From Bin80 sp026709335 (GTDB lineage: Bacteria > Bacteroidota > Rhodothermia > Rhodothermales > Bin80): DNA of 64,000 nt. The position numbers and the translations under genes are program-made. Where the stretch lies: contig OZ241385.1 of the NCBI GenBank assembly GCA_965200825.1, positions 868,001 through 932,000 of the forward strand, read 5' to 3'. Every line of letters begins with the position of its first letter. The stretch's first letter is position 1. The notes under the pieces were generated by a model. The model was not told the origin of the DNA, did not search any database, and saw only the letters and a program-made list of their open reading frames with translations. Shown one piece after another: positions 44,945-54,470 of the stretch.

Positions 44945-46573
44945 ATGATGAAGTCATGTCTCTTCGGCTTTGTGGTATACCTTGCTTTTGCTTCGACTAC
45001 CCACGCACAGTTGCTACATGATCTCATTCATGCAGAGGTGGAACTGGATCAGCTCCGTGTTTCTTCTTTGGGAAAGATCGCTTCTGTGGAGGCGACAAGC
45101 CTGAACCTCTCCGAAGAGTTCACAGGGATTGCTCTACAGGGATTTACGGAAAGTGATTCTTTATCAGGTTTTATCCGATTTCTTGAACAGGGAAACTGGG
45201 GTGAATGGCAGGCACTTTATATCGTACGGAGCGCTACGGACGAAGCTTTTTTGGCCGCCTTTCGGGCGAACTATGTTCTTAATGCATCAAGATTTGAGCT
45301 ACGGTTTGAAGTAGATTCTTCTTCCGAACTAGAGATTCTCAGTGTGGGCTCCTTTGATCAGCGAATGGATAATGAGGTGGCGATTGATCTGTTCTCGCAG
45401 AAGACTAAGGAGATTAATGATTTTATAATTCGTGCTCCGCATATTCAACGACGTACCGATTGGGGTGCCCAGCCATTTCGGGGAAGCCCGGTTCCTTTGA
45501 ATCGCCCCACTTACGATTATATGACCTTGCATCATACGGCTGGATTTGCAGCCACTACGCTCAATGAAGGATTAGAGCAGGTTCGGCGAATTCAGGATTT
45601 TCACCAGAATGGTCGTGGCTGGAGTGATATAGGCTATCAGTTTTTGATGGATCAGGAGGGGCGACTGTATCAGGGTCGCCCCTTTTTTGATGAGGCAAAA
45701 CCGTTTGACGAAGGGCCAAGATTAGCGCAGGGCGCTCATGTAGGAGGTGCAAATACTGGAAATATTGGAGTTTCCCTGATGGGATGTTATCATCCGCCTG
45801 AAGGGGTTGGTTGTAGAGATGAGATGACACTCTTCGCTATTGATTCGCTGATTGTAACATTTGGATTTTTATCTGAGCGATATGAAGTCTCTCCCGATCA
45901 GATGCGAGGACATCGTGATTTCGGTAGTACCGCATGCCCCGGCGACAATAATTATCACATGCTTTCAGATTTCATGACGAAAGTAGAAGATTTACTATTG
46001 AGAGGAAACGATGTATTAGGGGAGGGAACACTCACCGCACGCTTAAATCAGTCCGGCACCGTACGCGTGAAATGGGCTTTCCTTGCAGATTACGGGATTG
46101 ATTCCTACGTTATTCAAAGGCGAGAAGAAGATGGTAATGTAATTGAGGTTACCAGCGGAGAGGGTGCGGAGGATGGTAGCATTGCAGATTCTCCTAGCGT
46201 AGGCAAACACACGTATGTACTTTTGGCAAAGAGCGATAGAGGGATACAGCAGCGTCTGGCCGTTGATGAAATTTCTATAGAGCCGAGTATTTCGAATGTT
46301 CTGACACAATCATTTCCAAATCCTACATCCTCTGAAACGACCGTTAGGTATTTTATACAAGGCGGGAGTGGCATAGTATCTGTGGGGCTATTTGATCTTA
46401 CGGGGAGACTGGTTTTAATGGGCGAAAATCAGTACAGAGAATCGGGGGAATGGTATGTAACTACCTTCGACACATCTACACTCCCTAGTGGTATCTATCT
46501 GTACAGAGTTTTGGTAGAAGGTTTTTCTTCTACAGTTTTCAAGGGAGCTAAGCCACTTATTGTTCTCCGTTAG
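44945..46573 (+). CDS. Secreted N-acetylmuramoyl-L-alanine amidase with T9SS tail
   Basis: A 542-residue exported enzyme expected to cut between muramic acid and the stem peptide. A signal peptide (LFGFVVYLAFASTTHAQ), a beta-rich N-terminal part of about 165 residues and an Amidase_2/PGRP domain follow in order. The zinc ligands fit HHTAGF and HRDFGSTACPGD, with GRGWSDIGYQFLMD between them. A C-terminal T9SS sorting domain (SFPNPTSSETTVRYF, LFDLTGRLV, SGIYLYRVLVEG) sends it to the surface, which is unusual for a housekeeping amidase and hints at attack on other cells or on debris. It ends the tight four-gene unit. Confidence 0.88.
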   Translation: MMKSCLFGFVVYLAFASTTHAQLLHDLIHAEVELDQLRVSSLGKIASVEATSLNLSEEFTGIALQGFTESDSLSGFIRFLEQGNWGEWQALYIVRSATDEAFLAAFRANYVLNASRFELRFEVDSSSELEILSVGSFDQRMDNEVAIDLFSQKTKEINDFIIRAPHIQRRTDWGAQPFRGSPVPLNRPTYDYMTLHHTAGFAATTLNEGLEQVRRIQDFHQNGRGWSDIGYQFLMDQEGRLYQGRPFFDEAKPFDEGPRLAQGAHVGGANTGNIGVSLMGCYHPPEGVGCRDEMTLFAIDSLIVTFGFLSERYEVSPDQMRGHRDFGSTACPGDNNYHMLSDFMTKVEDLLLRGNDVLGEGTLTARLNQSGTVRVKWAFLADYGIDSYVIQRREEDGNVIEVTSGEGAEDGSIADSPSVGKHTYVLLAKSDRGIQQRLAVDEISIEPSISNVLTQSFPNPTSSETTVRYFIQGGSGIVSVGLFDLTGRLVLMGENQYRESGEWYVTTFDTSTLPSGIYLYRVLVEGFSSTVFKGAKPLIVLR

Positions 46574-49500
46574 GATTCACGTCAATCACAACAACGGAAA
46601 TCATATGCTCTAATTCTGGGGGAATCTGATTTTCAAGCAAATGTTTTAATTCCTGAGGGCTCTTTGGTATGCGCCCAGATGGAGGGGCAATGTTCATATG
46701 TTGCGCTCCAAACCAAAATACCAGATAAATTCCAAATCCATCAGCTTTAGGATCTCGTGTATACTTTGGCACAAGTTGGTGAGTAATTCCACGCCATATA
46801 TTATGGTGTGAGCTCTTTTTTACCTCAATCGGAATTGCAAGGCTAGAACCATAGGATACGCGAATGTCTGCTCTTTTTTCCTCTGCATATTGAGCTTCTG
46901 GGGATACATCAACATTAAATTTCTCAAGTTTTAATTCCAAATCTGAGAGTAATATGTCCCTGCACACGTTCTCATGCTTAGGTTCCATGCGTATATCGTG
47001 AGATGATGGCCATCTATTCCAGTATTGGCGCCAGTCATTGGTTGAATAATCACGAATACGGTATGCGAGATCTTCAAGAACGTCAACTGTTAAGTTTTTA
47101 AGATCTGCAACATTCGCTGGGGCTGCATTTTGCAGAGCCCCCTGAATTTCGGTTAAAGACAAATCTATTTTCTTTGCCGTACGTTTTCTTCGTGTTTGCA
47201 CTTCCTGCGCTTGCTGAATCGGTCGCTTCCATGCAACTAGATTCGGATCGGATTCTAGCTTGGAAAGTGCCAGAATTGTGTCGTTATCGATGCGGCTAGA
47301 AAGTTCTTTGGTGCACGAATTAAGAAGATCCTGAAACCTTATCGTAATAAATTCTTGGGTACTTAAGGTGTGAGGACCATTATATGAAACGGGGGGCTTT
47401 ACATGATATCCAACTGTCTGAATGAACCTAGACAGTTCACCCGAACTCCATTGACGTAGCTTTGTCCTGAGAACCTGTCCTGCCCCCAATTCAAGAAAAT
47501 TAAAAACATGACGTATACGGGCGCTACGGCCGGTGGATAGAAAATCAATAAAGCGCTGGAAGCAGTTCTCTTTGACAATACATAACCCTGTGCAAAGTAA
47601 CGGGGCCTGTTGAGCAATATCCATGTTCTTGCGGTTTAGTCGTTTTAGAACAATTTTTTCGAGTTCTTCCTTCATCAATATATCTGAGGTTTGATCATAG
47701 AGCTTAATAATATTCAAAAGCACAGCGTACAAGGAATGCAACTGGTCGCCACTGCATTTGGTAGGAAAGATCGTAATCATTTTCCTACCTACCGCAAGCG
47801 ACGCCACCTTTGCATATTCTTCTGTCTCATCATTAGCCATTCTGAACAAATGCTCAACTGGATGTGTCTTTGATTGAACACATGCTCGATGTACTTCAAT
47901 CATTGCATCAGCCACGGCTTGTGGATGGTCGTTCATAGCATATTTGTACCATAGTGGAGTAAATGTATTCAGGTGTAGATTGAAAATAGAGTGTTGAGGC
48001 TGTGGTAAATTTGTCACCAGATAGAATCCAATTGCTCTTCGCCTTCCCGTTTTGGACAGATGACTGAATACATTTCCTTTGGATAGCTCCAATGCTGCAA
48101 GGAAAGGGCGAGCAAAATAAGATCTTTGCCCTTTCTCGTGAATCTCGGCAATTTCGTGGAGATCTGGAAGATCTTTACGATCCAGCAGGCTTTGAAATCC
48201 CTTCAAAACCGCATCCAAGAGGCTTGGATCATCATCCAGATGCGTTTTTAACCAAGTTTTCGGGCTCTCCGTGTCTAAACGGTCATAAAAGTAGATTCGA
48301 GCAAGTTTGTCCAGTATCTCTGGAGGGCAACGTCCCGATATAACTTCGTCCTTATGTTCCCGGAGATATGAAAGTTCATATTGTCGTTGAATCTCAAATT
48401 TAGTCTGGGGAAATTTCTGTTCTTTTCGTTTCGCCTCCTCTCGTTCTTCTTCAGTTTTTTTTGCCAAGCGGGTCAGATTCCATTCACATAAATTCGGTAC
48501 ATCTGAAACTCTTTCTGTTATCTCTTCATCTGACAGAGGAAATTTCCATCCTTGCCCTACTAGAAAAGACCATCGCGCAAGCTCAGTTGCCACCTTCGGC
48601 TGCACATCTGACAATTCAATTGCTCGATTCAGGCACCATATGCGAAACCCCCTCGTCACACTCACCCCCATAAACTTTCGTCCCATTGATCTGTCAAGTC
48701 TGATATCTCCGATTATATGTTCATGCTTGACTAGAGAGTACTCAATAAGTTCGTGCTGTATAATCTTCCGTTCATTTAGCCAATTTCGAATTACATTGTT
48801 CGCCTTTTTGTTAGCATCACTATCCAACTGAAAGACACTGTGAATTGATGTCAGTTGAGATGAATGATCATCAAATATGACGAGTTCAAACCATCTGTAC
48901 AGTTCCTGGAGATTCAGTTGATCTCCGAGCAGGCTAATTCCCTTTGCAAGGAGATTGGGTACGAGGTCATGACAATTCTTGTTTGCTAGACGCGGCATTA
49001 TTTCCGAAGCTTGGTCGCATAGAGCATCAAGTAACCCTTTAATCTGTACTTGATCAATTTTTTGATCAAGGGTAGAGAAAAAATTCAAGTACGTATTGAC
49101 TGGGTATGTGAATGGTTCATCTATGAGATATTCCCAGACTTCTTTAGGTTGAAGTTCACCGGGATAAGAGAACTCTAATGCCATGCCCAGGAGCTCATAG
49201 TTTTCATCTTTGAGTTGCTGGGTTTTTAAGTCTTCAAGCAGTTTCCTCAGGATGACTCCATGGTTGGACTGACCGGATAGTATTTCATTCAGGATATAAA
49301 GCGCTTGACTTCGAATATTTAATCTCCAGCTGGAATCATAGAGAATTTGCAATAAATTTTTTTTGCTAATCTCCATCTGTTGTTCTGGAATGAACCTGTT
49401 CTCGCTATCCGTATATGTAACTGTTTGAAAAATGCCACGCATCAGGGCATAAACAAGATCTTGTCTGTTTTCCGAGCGTTCGGGTGAACTGGTTAATTCC

Positions 49501-50759
49501 CAGATTTCAGAAAATCCTTGGTTACCAGCGAGCGTTCCAAGCGAAGCCTCCCTTGGAAATTCACGTATAAGACAAATATGATGCTCAAGACTCCGAAACA
49601 ATATTTGACGCTCATTATGCATAAAATTGCTGGCATCCCCATTAAAAGCGACAGCAATTGGATTCAATTGAATCAGAGATGATCTTATATCTCGATTGAA
49701 TGCAGCAAGCCATGCAGCAAGCCCTTCAAGATCAGATAGTAGCCTGCCATCATATCCTATAAGCAACGAGAGCACCCTTCGGGGGCTCAATCCTGTCCGA
49801 ATTTTCTCGGCCAAGTATCGAGCGGCCAAAAATTCTGCTAATAATCGATGGATAGGAGTCCTAAGATTGGAGGCACCTGCAAAAATACTCGTGTGGAGGG
49901 CAGCGAAAAGGGTAGGATGGCTTTGGGTATCTATTTCTGATAATGAGAAACTGTCAGGATCTGCAGTATTTTCCGTAGACCAACCAGATCTGCCCCCAAT
50001 CAACAAGAATGCAGAAAGAAGGCCTGCCCCATTTAGAATTGCATTTTCAGATATTTTTTGAGGATTCGCGTGAGCATCACGATGCTCACAATTGTATTCT
50101 CGAGCAAGTTGTCGGCATGCCTGCTCAAATGTTTCCGTTGGATTGCGACACCAACCATCGTTTTTGATGGACTGAAGCAGTAAGTTGAGTAATTGCGGAT
50201 TATTAAGAAAAGAACCTAAGCCATGATCATGTGCTTGCAAGATCAATGACTCTGCATCTGTTTCCTGTTGGGAGATAATTTCCTTGATATCATTATAGTT
50301 CAGAGGGTTAAGCTGAAGTACTGGAATTTCTCTATTTCTAAGGAGTGAGGAAAGTGCCTGTAAATCTCCTTCTCCAAGCCAGTTGCCTAACCGACATGAG
50401 ATACGAAATCGAGGTGTTCTCAAATTATCAAGGCGATTGATGATTTTATCTATCGCGTCTCGGGGGTCTCTTCTACCGACGCGTGCCTCATCAAGTCCGT
50501 CAATGAAAAGAGGGTCGGTTTTATGTTCAGGATGATTTTCTGGATTTTGAATTACGAATCTCCGAGCAGAAATAGGGGGCGCTACTTGAATACGCCTTGC
50601 TTCTTCTATAAAAGCCGTACTCTTGCCCATACCTGGTTCGCCCAATAATACATAGCCCTGATCAGATTCAAAGTCAATCAATGATAAATTTATTTTTCCG
50701 AAACGATCATCTTCCTGAGGCTTGATCAAGGTGACCGTGCGTTTTGCAATAAAATTCAT
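46557..50759 (-). CDS. NACHT-like ATPase with C-terminal PD-(D/E)XK nuclease motif
   Basis: A 1400-residue cytoplasmic protein. Walker A is GEPGMGKST (residues 40-48) and Walker B is LFIDGLDE (about 84-91), the DGxDE form typical of NACHT STAND ATPases. A helical region rich in Leu fills roughly residues 200-1200 and resembles HEAT/TPR-like repeats. The C-terminus has RADIRVSYG and IPIEVKKS, giving Asp1298, Glu1312 and Lys1314 in the D-Xn-ExK order of restriction-like nucleases. NACHT-type ATPases with nuclease ends are often antiphage sensors. It starts inside the stop of the AAA_14 gene (ATGA), so it is translationally coupled. Function is inferred. Confidence 0.8.
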   Translation of the reverse strand: MNFIAKRTVTLIKPQEDDRFGKINLSLIDFESDQGYVLLGEPGMGKSTAFIEEARRIQVAPPISARRFVIQNPENHPEHKTDPLFIDGLDEARVGRRDPRDAIDKIINRLDNLRTPRFRISCRLGNWLGEGDLQALSSLLRNREIPVLQLNPLNYNDIKEIISQQETDAESLILQAHDHGLGSFLNNPQLLNLLLQSIKNDGWCRNPTETFEQACRQLAREYNCEHRDAHANPQKISENAILNGAGLLSAFLLIGGRSGWSTENTADPDSFSLSEIDTQSHPTLFAALHTSIFAGASNLRTPIHRLLAEFLAARYLAEKIRTGLSPRRVLSLLIGYDGRLLSDLEGLAAWLAAFNRDIRSSLIQLNPIAVAFNGDASNFMHNERQILFRSLEHHICLIREFPREASLGTLAGNQGFSEIWELTSSPERSENRQDLVYALMRGIFQTVTYTDSENRFIPEQQMEISKKNLLQILYDSSWRLNIRSQALYILNEILSGQSNHGVILRKLLEDLKTQQLKDENYELLGMALEFSYPGELQPKEVWEYLIDEPFTYPVNTYLNFFSTLDQKIDQVQIKGLLDALCDQASEIMPRLANKNCHDLVPNLLAKGISLLGDQLNLQELYRWFELVIFDDHSSQLTSIHSVFQLDSDANKKANNVIRNWLNERKIIQHELIEYSLVKHEHIIGDIRLDRSMGRKFMGVSVTRGFRIWCLNRAIELSDVQPKVATELARWSFLVGQGWKFPLSDEEITERVSDVPNLCEWNLTRLAKKTEEEREEAKRKEQKFPQTKFEIQRQYELSYLREHKDEVISGRCPPEILDKLARIYFYDRLDTESPKTWLKTHLDDDPSLLDAVLKGFQSLLDRKDLPDLHEIAEIHEKGQRSYFARPFLAALELSKGNVFSHLSKTGRRRAIGFYLVTNLPQPQHSIFNLHLNTFTPLWYKYAMNDHPQAVADAMIEVHRACVQSKTHPVEHLFRMANDETEEYAKVASLAVGRKMITIFPTKCSGDQLHSLYAVLLNIIKLYDQTSDILMKEELEKIVLKRLNRKNMDIAQQAPLLCTGLCIVKENCFQRFIDFLSTGRSARIRHVFNFLELGAGQVLRTKLRQWSSGELSRFIQTVGYHVKPPVSYNGPHTLSTQEFITIRFQDLLNSCTKELSSRIDNDTILALSKLESDPNLVAWKRPIQQAQEVQTRRKRTAKKIDLSLTEIQGALQNAAPANVADLKNLTVDVLEDLAYRIRDYSTNDWRQYWNRWPSSHDIRMEPKHENVCRDILLSDLELKLEKFNVDVSPEAQYAEEKRADIRVSYGSSLAIPIEVKKSSHHNIWRGITHQLVPKYTRDPKADGFGIYLVFWFGAQHMNIAPPSGRIPKSPQELKHLLENQIPPELEHMISVVVIDVNPNGEQ

Positions 50760-52072
50760 GGGTTCTCCAATAATTGCTCGGTGTCAAGGCAAAGAAATTC
50801 GCTGAGTGGAATTTCTTCATCGCCCACGATCATGGTTTTTGCACGGGGGTAGTTTTTTTGGAATGTTCTAAGTCCGCGCCGTGAACGTACCTTCCCGCTC
50901 TTAACCTCTATTCCAAGAAGATGGGAGCCGCGTGCAAGAACAAAATCAACTTCATGATTTCCTTTCTTATCCCGCCAATAATGTACTCGAGTCCCGGTAG
51001 TCAGAGTGTTATGCAAATGCGCGCCCACTGCGCTCTCTACAAGATGCCCCCAGAAGGATGGATTGCTTTGAGCATCCTGAAAAGAGAAAATAGAGTTTGC
51101 AGTCATCAGTGCGGTATTTAATACATTGAGTTTTGGGGATGAAGCTCTTTTGCCCGCGGGGGTTTTTGACGTATAGCGAGATACAGTCGTCATGAGTCCT
51201 GCATCAGAGAGTAGATCCAAGTATTTGGCGAGTGTTGTCGTATTTCCTGCATCTTGGAGTTGTCCGAGCATCTTGTTGTAGGAAATGATCTGGCCAGAGT
51301 AGGTTGGTGCCAAATCAACCAATTGTCGCATCAGTGGAGGTTTCTGAATGCGTTGAAGTCCAACAATATCTCTATCTATGGCAGGTAGTATAATTGAATT
51401 GAGGACATATTTTTTCCAATAAGGTTCTACGATTTTCGTGTTCTTTGATCTTCCTTCCCAAGGGCCGGGATAGCCACCAAAAAATATATACTCCTCTACA
51501 CTGAAGTCAAATACGGTCATCATTTCTTTGAGTGACCAGTGCGTAACTGGAAAGGAATCAAAACGCCCCATCAGGCTTTCATTGATACCTGTCATCATTC
51601 TCCAAGGAGCCGAGCCCAAAACCACTACGCGTAGAGGGCATTCTTCTCTACGATCCGCATCCCAGAGTCCCTTCACAATGTTTGACCACCGCGGAATTAC
51701 TTGAATTTCATCCAGGAACAGTACCAATCCTTGCTTTAATTGATGCGCTGCTATGCGGGCCTTCTCCCAGAGATTAACAAGCATCTCTTCATTGGGTAAG
51801 CCACCAAGCCTTATTGGACGTGCAAGTCGAATCGGATTAATACCAGCACGCAACAGATTCGTCAGATCAGAATTTTCTGATCCCAGATTATCCATGGAAA
51901 AATACTGACACGGAACGTTTGACTCCATTAATCGGCGACAAGCCTGAATTGCTATGGTGGTTTTACCAGTTTGACGTGGCCCAGTGATTGCAATGATGCG
52001 CATGCTGGAGTCACTTATGATCCACTGAACAATCTCTCCTACATGAGATCGTTCATATTTATCAAAATTCAT
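50756..52072 (-). CDS. AAA_14/DUF4143 ATPase
   Basis: A 438-residue protein of the widespread AAA_14 plus DUF4143 family. Walker A is GPRQTGKTT (31-39), Walker B is GLVLFLDEIQ (Asp121, Glu122), with an SAPW sensor-like turn after. The C-terminal DUF4143 half contains VESAVG (Glu346), NHEVDFVLARG (Asp376) and IEVKSG (Glu389, Lys391), the restriction-nuclease-like core of that family. It is first in a two-gene operon with the NACHT-like protein. Single AAA_14 proteins have no settled function; here the coupling to a large ATPase-nuclease suggests a joint role. Confidence 0.88.
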   Translation of the reverse strand: MNFDKYERSHVGEIVQWIISDSSMRIIAITGPRQTGKTTIAIQACRRLMESNVPCQYFSMDNLGSENSDLTNLLRAGINPIRLARPIRLGGLPNEEMLVNLWEKARIAAHQLKQGLVLFLDEIQVIPRWSNIVKGLWDADRREECPLRVVVLGSAPWRMMTGINESLMGRFDSFPVTHWSLKEMMTVFDFSVEEYIFFGGYPGPWEGRSKNTKIVEPYWKKYVLNSIILPAIDRDIVGLQRIQKPPLMRQLVDLAPTYSGQIISYNKMLGQLQDAGNTTTLAKYLDLLSDAGLMTTVSRYTSKTPAGKRASSPKLNVLNTALMTANSIFSFQDAQSNPSFWGHLVESAVGAHLHNTLTTGTRVHYWRDKKGNHEVDFVLARGSHLLGIEVKSGKVRSRRGLRTFQKNYPRAKTMIVGDEEIPLSEFLCLDTEQLLENP

Positions 52073-52320
52073 TTATAATTTATTGAGTAATTTTACTAAA
52101 TAAGTTACTTTTATTGATTATCATTGTTCCAGAAGATAATAGAATATGTCATAGAGTAGCAGATGATATGCGTGTTGCCGGGGACGCTTTTTATCTTGGA
52201 GGCGCCTTTCGGGGAAGACACGGTAACTAGTAATAATTCCTCAATCAAGCTACATATTTTGATCAATTCGGGCAGTGAATATGCTGGACATTAAGACATC
52301 ACTGTTTATAAAAGCTTAGC

Positions 52321-52350
52321 TTGTATATTCAAAGTTTAAAGCTGTATAAT
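52321..52350 (+). promoter_or_regulatory. Candidate promoter of the oxidoreductase gene
   Basis: A perfect TATAAT at 52345-52350 lies 18 bases after a weak TTGTAT at 52321-52326 and 41 bases before the start codon. The -35 match is poor, so this is a candidate only. Confidence 0.35.
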
Positions 52351-52363
52351 CCAAGTATCTTCA

Positions 52364-52378
52364 TCTGTAGGCTACAGA
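52364..52378. promoter_or_regulatory. Operator-like palindrome
   Basis: TCTGTAG-G-CTACAGA is a perfect 7+7 palindrome, 13 bases after the TATAAT and 13 bases before the ATG. Its position fits a repressor site. Confidence 0.4.
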
Positions 52379-52391
52379 AATCTAATCTATA

Positions 52392-53603
52392 ATGTCACAG
52401 AAACACACTATTACAATGTTGGGGACAGGCCTGATCGGCTTCTTCTATACAATGGCTCTTCATGGCCAGCGTAGCCGTGATCGGGTCAGTTGTGTGTACT
52501 CGCGTAATGCAGATCGTGCGCATGCATTTGCCAAAAAATGGAATATTGATCATACGGCTACTGATATGGCCGAAGCGATTCACCATTCATCAAGTGATAT
52601 TGTAGTGATTGGCTTGCCTAACCATTTACACGAGAAGGCAATTCAGCTTTGTATAGAAGCCAACAAAGCTGTCCTATGTACTAAGCCTCTGGCACGAACG
52701 GCAGAGGAAGCAAAGCGCATATTAGATGCTGTTGAGGCAAGCGGGATATTTGCAGGCTACCTTGAAGATCTTGTATATACTCCCAAAACACTTAAGGCAT
52801 TGGATTCGGTTCGCCAGGGTGCCTTGGGAGAGATACTTTGGACGCGGTCGCGTGAGGCCCATAGCGGCCCGCATAGTAGTTGGTTCTGGGATGTAGATCA
52901 AGCCGGTGGGGGAGCAATCATAGATCTGGGCTGTCATTGCATTGAAATTATCCGGAATTTTATAGGAAAGGATATACGCCCATTAGAAGTAAGTTGTTGG
53001 GCAGATACCCTTGTACATCCCATAGATGCGGAAGATAATGGCATTGCTATGATCCGTTTTGAAAATGGTGCAGTAGGGCAGTTTGAGGTCAGTTGGACGT
53101 TCAGAGGAGGGATGGATTTGCGTGATGAAGTTGGAGGAACTCAAGGAACAATCTGGCTCAACCATTTTCTGAGGACCGGTTTTGAAATGTTTTCCAGCGG
53201 GGCAGGTGGCTATGTTGCGGAAAAAGCAGAACAGGAATCAGGGTGGCTATTTCCAGTGGGCGATGAAGTGCATGAACTGGGATACACGGACATGTTCACG
53301 GACATGTTTAATGCGATGGATGAAGGTCGTGAACCCAGAGAAACTTTTTATGATGGGTATGTCGTGAATGCGGTGATTGATGCATGCTACCGTTCTGTGA
53401 GATCACGAAAATGGGAGCCTGTAAAGTTACAAGATTGGAGAGGACGTACAGATGTGGAACGAGTAGGGAAATTGAAAGAAATGGTCGATGGAATGGAACT
53501 GGTCAAGCGTGAGTGTTTGCCAGATGGAAAAATCAAGCTTATTTTGAAAAATCTGGATACGGGAGAAGTAACACAGCGGTTGCTTGCAGGGAATAATGAT
53601 TGA
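52392..53603 (+). CDS. Gfo/Idh/MocA-family oxidoreductase
   Basis: A 403-residue NAD(P)-dependent oxidoreductase. The Rossmann start MLGTGLIGFFYTMALHG and the VLCTKPLARTAEEA motif (TKP in place of EKP) are visible, with GGGAIIDLGCHCIEI in the C-terminal domain, where the Asp and His are usually catalytic. It overlaps the following metallo-beta-lactamase gene by 8 bases, so both probably serve one pathway, such as oxidation of a sugar followed by opening of its lactone. The substrate is unknown. Confidence 0.86.
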   Translation: MSQKHTITMLGTGLIGFFYTMALHGQRSRDRVSCVYSRNADRAHAFAKKWNIDHTATDMAEAIHHSSSDIVVIGLPNHLHEKAIQLCIEANKAVLCTKPLARTAEEAKRILDAVEASGIFAGYLEDLVYTPKTLKALDSVRQGALGEILWTRSREAHSGPHSSWFWDVDQAGGGAIIDLGCHCIEIIRNFIGKDIRPLEVSCWADTLVHPIDAEDNGIAMIRFENGAVGQFEVSWTFRGGMDLRDEVGGTQGTIWLNHFLRTGFEMFSSGAGGYVAEKAEQESGWLFPVGDEVHELGYTDMFTDMFNAMDEGREPRETFYDGYVVNAVIDACYRSVRSRKWEPVKLQDWRGRTDVERVGKLKEMVDGMELVKRECLPDGKIKLILKNLDTGEVTQRLLAGNND

Positions 53604-54456
53604 ACCAGTTCAGAAAAATGAAGAATTACTCGGTGACATTCGTGACTGTATATTACCCTCGGGCCACTGGCGGATGTGGTGGCTTGGTCAGAGTGGATTT
53701 TTGATTAAATGGGAGGATTGCTACTGCCTGATCGATCCTTATCTGTCCGATTCGTTGACCAGAAAGTACGCTGATACAGATAAGCAGCATGTGCGTATGA
53801 CTGAACGTGTTTTGAGCCCTGAACAACTCAACTTTGTAGATATTGTTACATCAAGCCATAATCATACGGATCATCTGGATGCGGAAACTCTGCTACCCAT
53901 ATTACGAGGTAACCCTGATTTGAGTATGATCATTCCAGAGGCAAATCGATCGTTCGTTGCTGACCGGTTGCAATGTGATTATGAATGGCCAATAGGATTG
54001 GCTGATGGTATTCAACATGAAGTGAAGGGATTCAGATTTATTGGTATTCCAGCTGCTCATGAAAATTTGGAGATCGATGAGTTGGGGCGGCATCGTTTTA
54101 TGGGATATGTTATCACTTTTGGAGGATGGAGCATATACCATAGTGGTGACACTCTGCGTTATGAAGGAATGAGTGAGCGCCTGAAGTCACTGGATATAGA
54201 CGTTGCTTTGTTACCGATTAACGGGCATAATCCGGCGCGTCGAGTTGCTGGTAACTTGAATGGAAGAGAGGCAGCGTGTCTGGCAAAAGATATTGATGTA
54301 AAGGTCGTTATTCCGTGCCACTATGATATGTTCACGTTCAACACTGCCTCCCCCGAATCTTTCGAGTCGGCGTGTAAGGAATTGAATCAAGCTTATCATA
54401 TCATGCAGAATGGTGAAGGCTTGAGTAGCGAATCAGTCAATAGCCATTTATCTTAA
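53596..54456 (+). CDS. Metallo-beta-lactamase-fold hydrolase (UlaG-like)
   Basis: A 286-residue MBL-fold protein. The metal motif is SSHNHTDHLD (HxHxDH), with later ligands probably in AAHEN, YHSGDTL (Asp) and IPCHYD (His). The fold and length resemble UlaG-type lactonases and related L-ascorbate-6-phosphate hydrolases. The ATG at 53596 is preferred; a TTG lies 12 bases earlier. Its start lies inside the end of the oxidoreductase gene, suggesting a two-enzyme step. Confidence 0.86.
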   Translation: MIEPVQKNEELLGDIRDCILPSGHWRMWWLGQSGFLIKWEDCYCLIDPYLSDSLTRKYADTDKQHVRMTERVLSPEQLNFVDIVTSSHNHTDHLDAETLLPILRGNPDLSMIIPEANRSFVADRLQCDYEWPIGLADGIQHEVKGFRFIGIPAAHENLEIDELGRHRFMGYVITFGGWSIYHSGDTLRYEGMSERLKSLDIDVALLPINGHNPARRVAGNLNGREAACLAKDIDVKVVIPCHYDMFTFNTASPESFESACKELNQAYHIMQNGEGLSSESVNSHLS

Positions 54457-54470
54457 TCGAGGTGTGCGTA

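Larger units (their letters stand above)
52073..52391. other. Divergent promoter region
   Basis: 319 bases between the AAA_14 operon and the oxidoreductase gene. Next to the AAA_14 start is a short AT-rich palindrome (AGTAA-TT-TTACT at 52086-52097) with a third TTACT nearby. The other side has a TATAAT and a palindrome, listed separately. No gene is seen. Confidence 0.45.
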
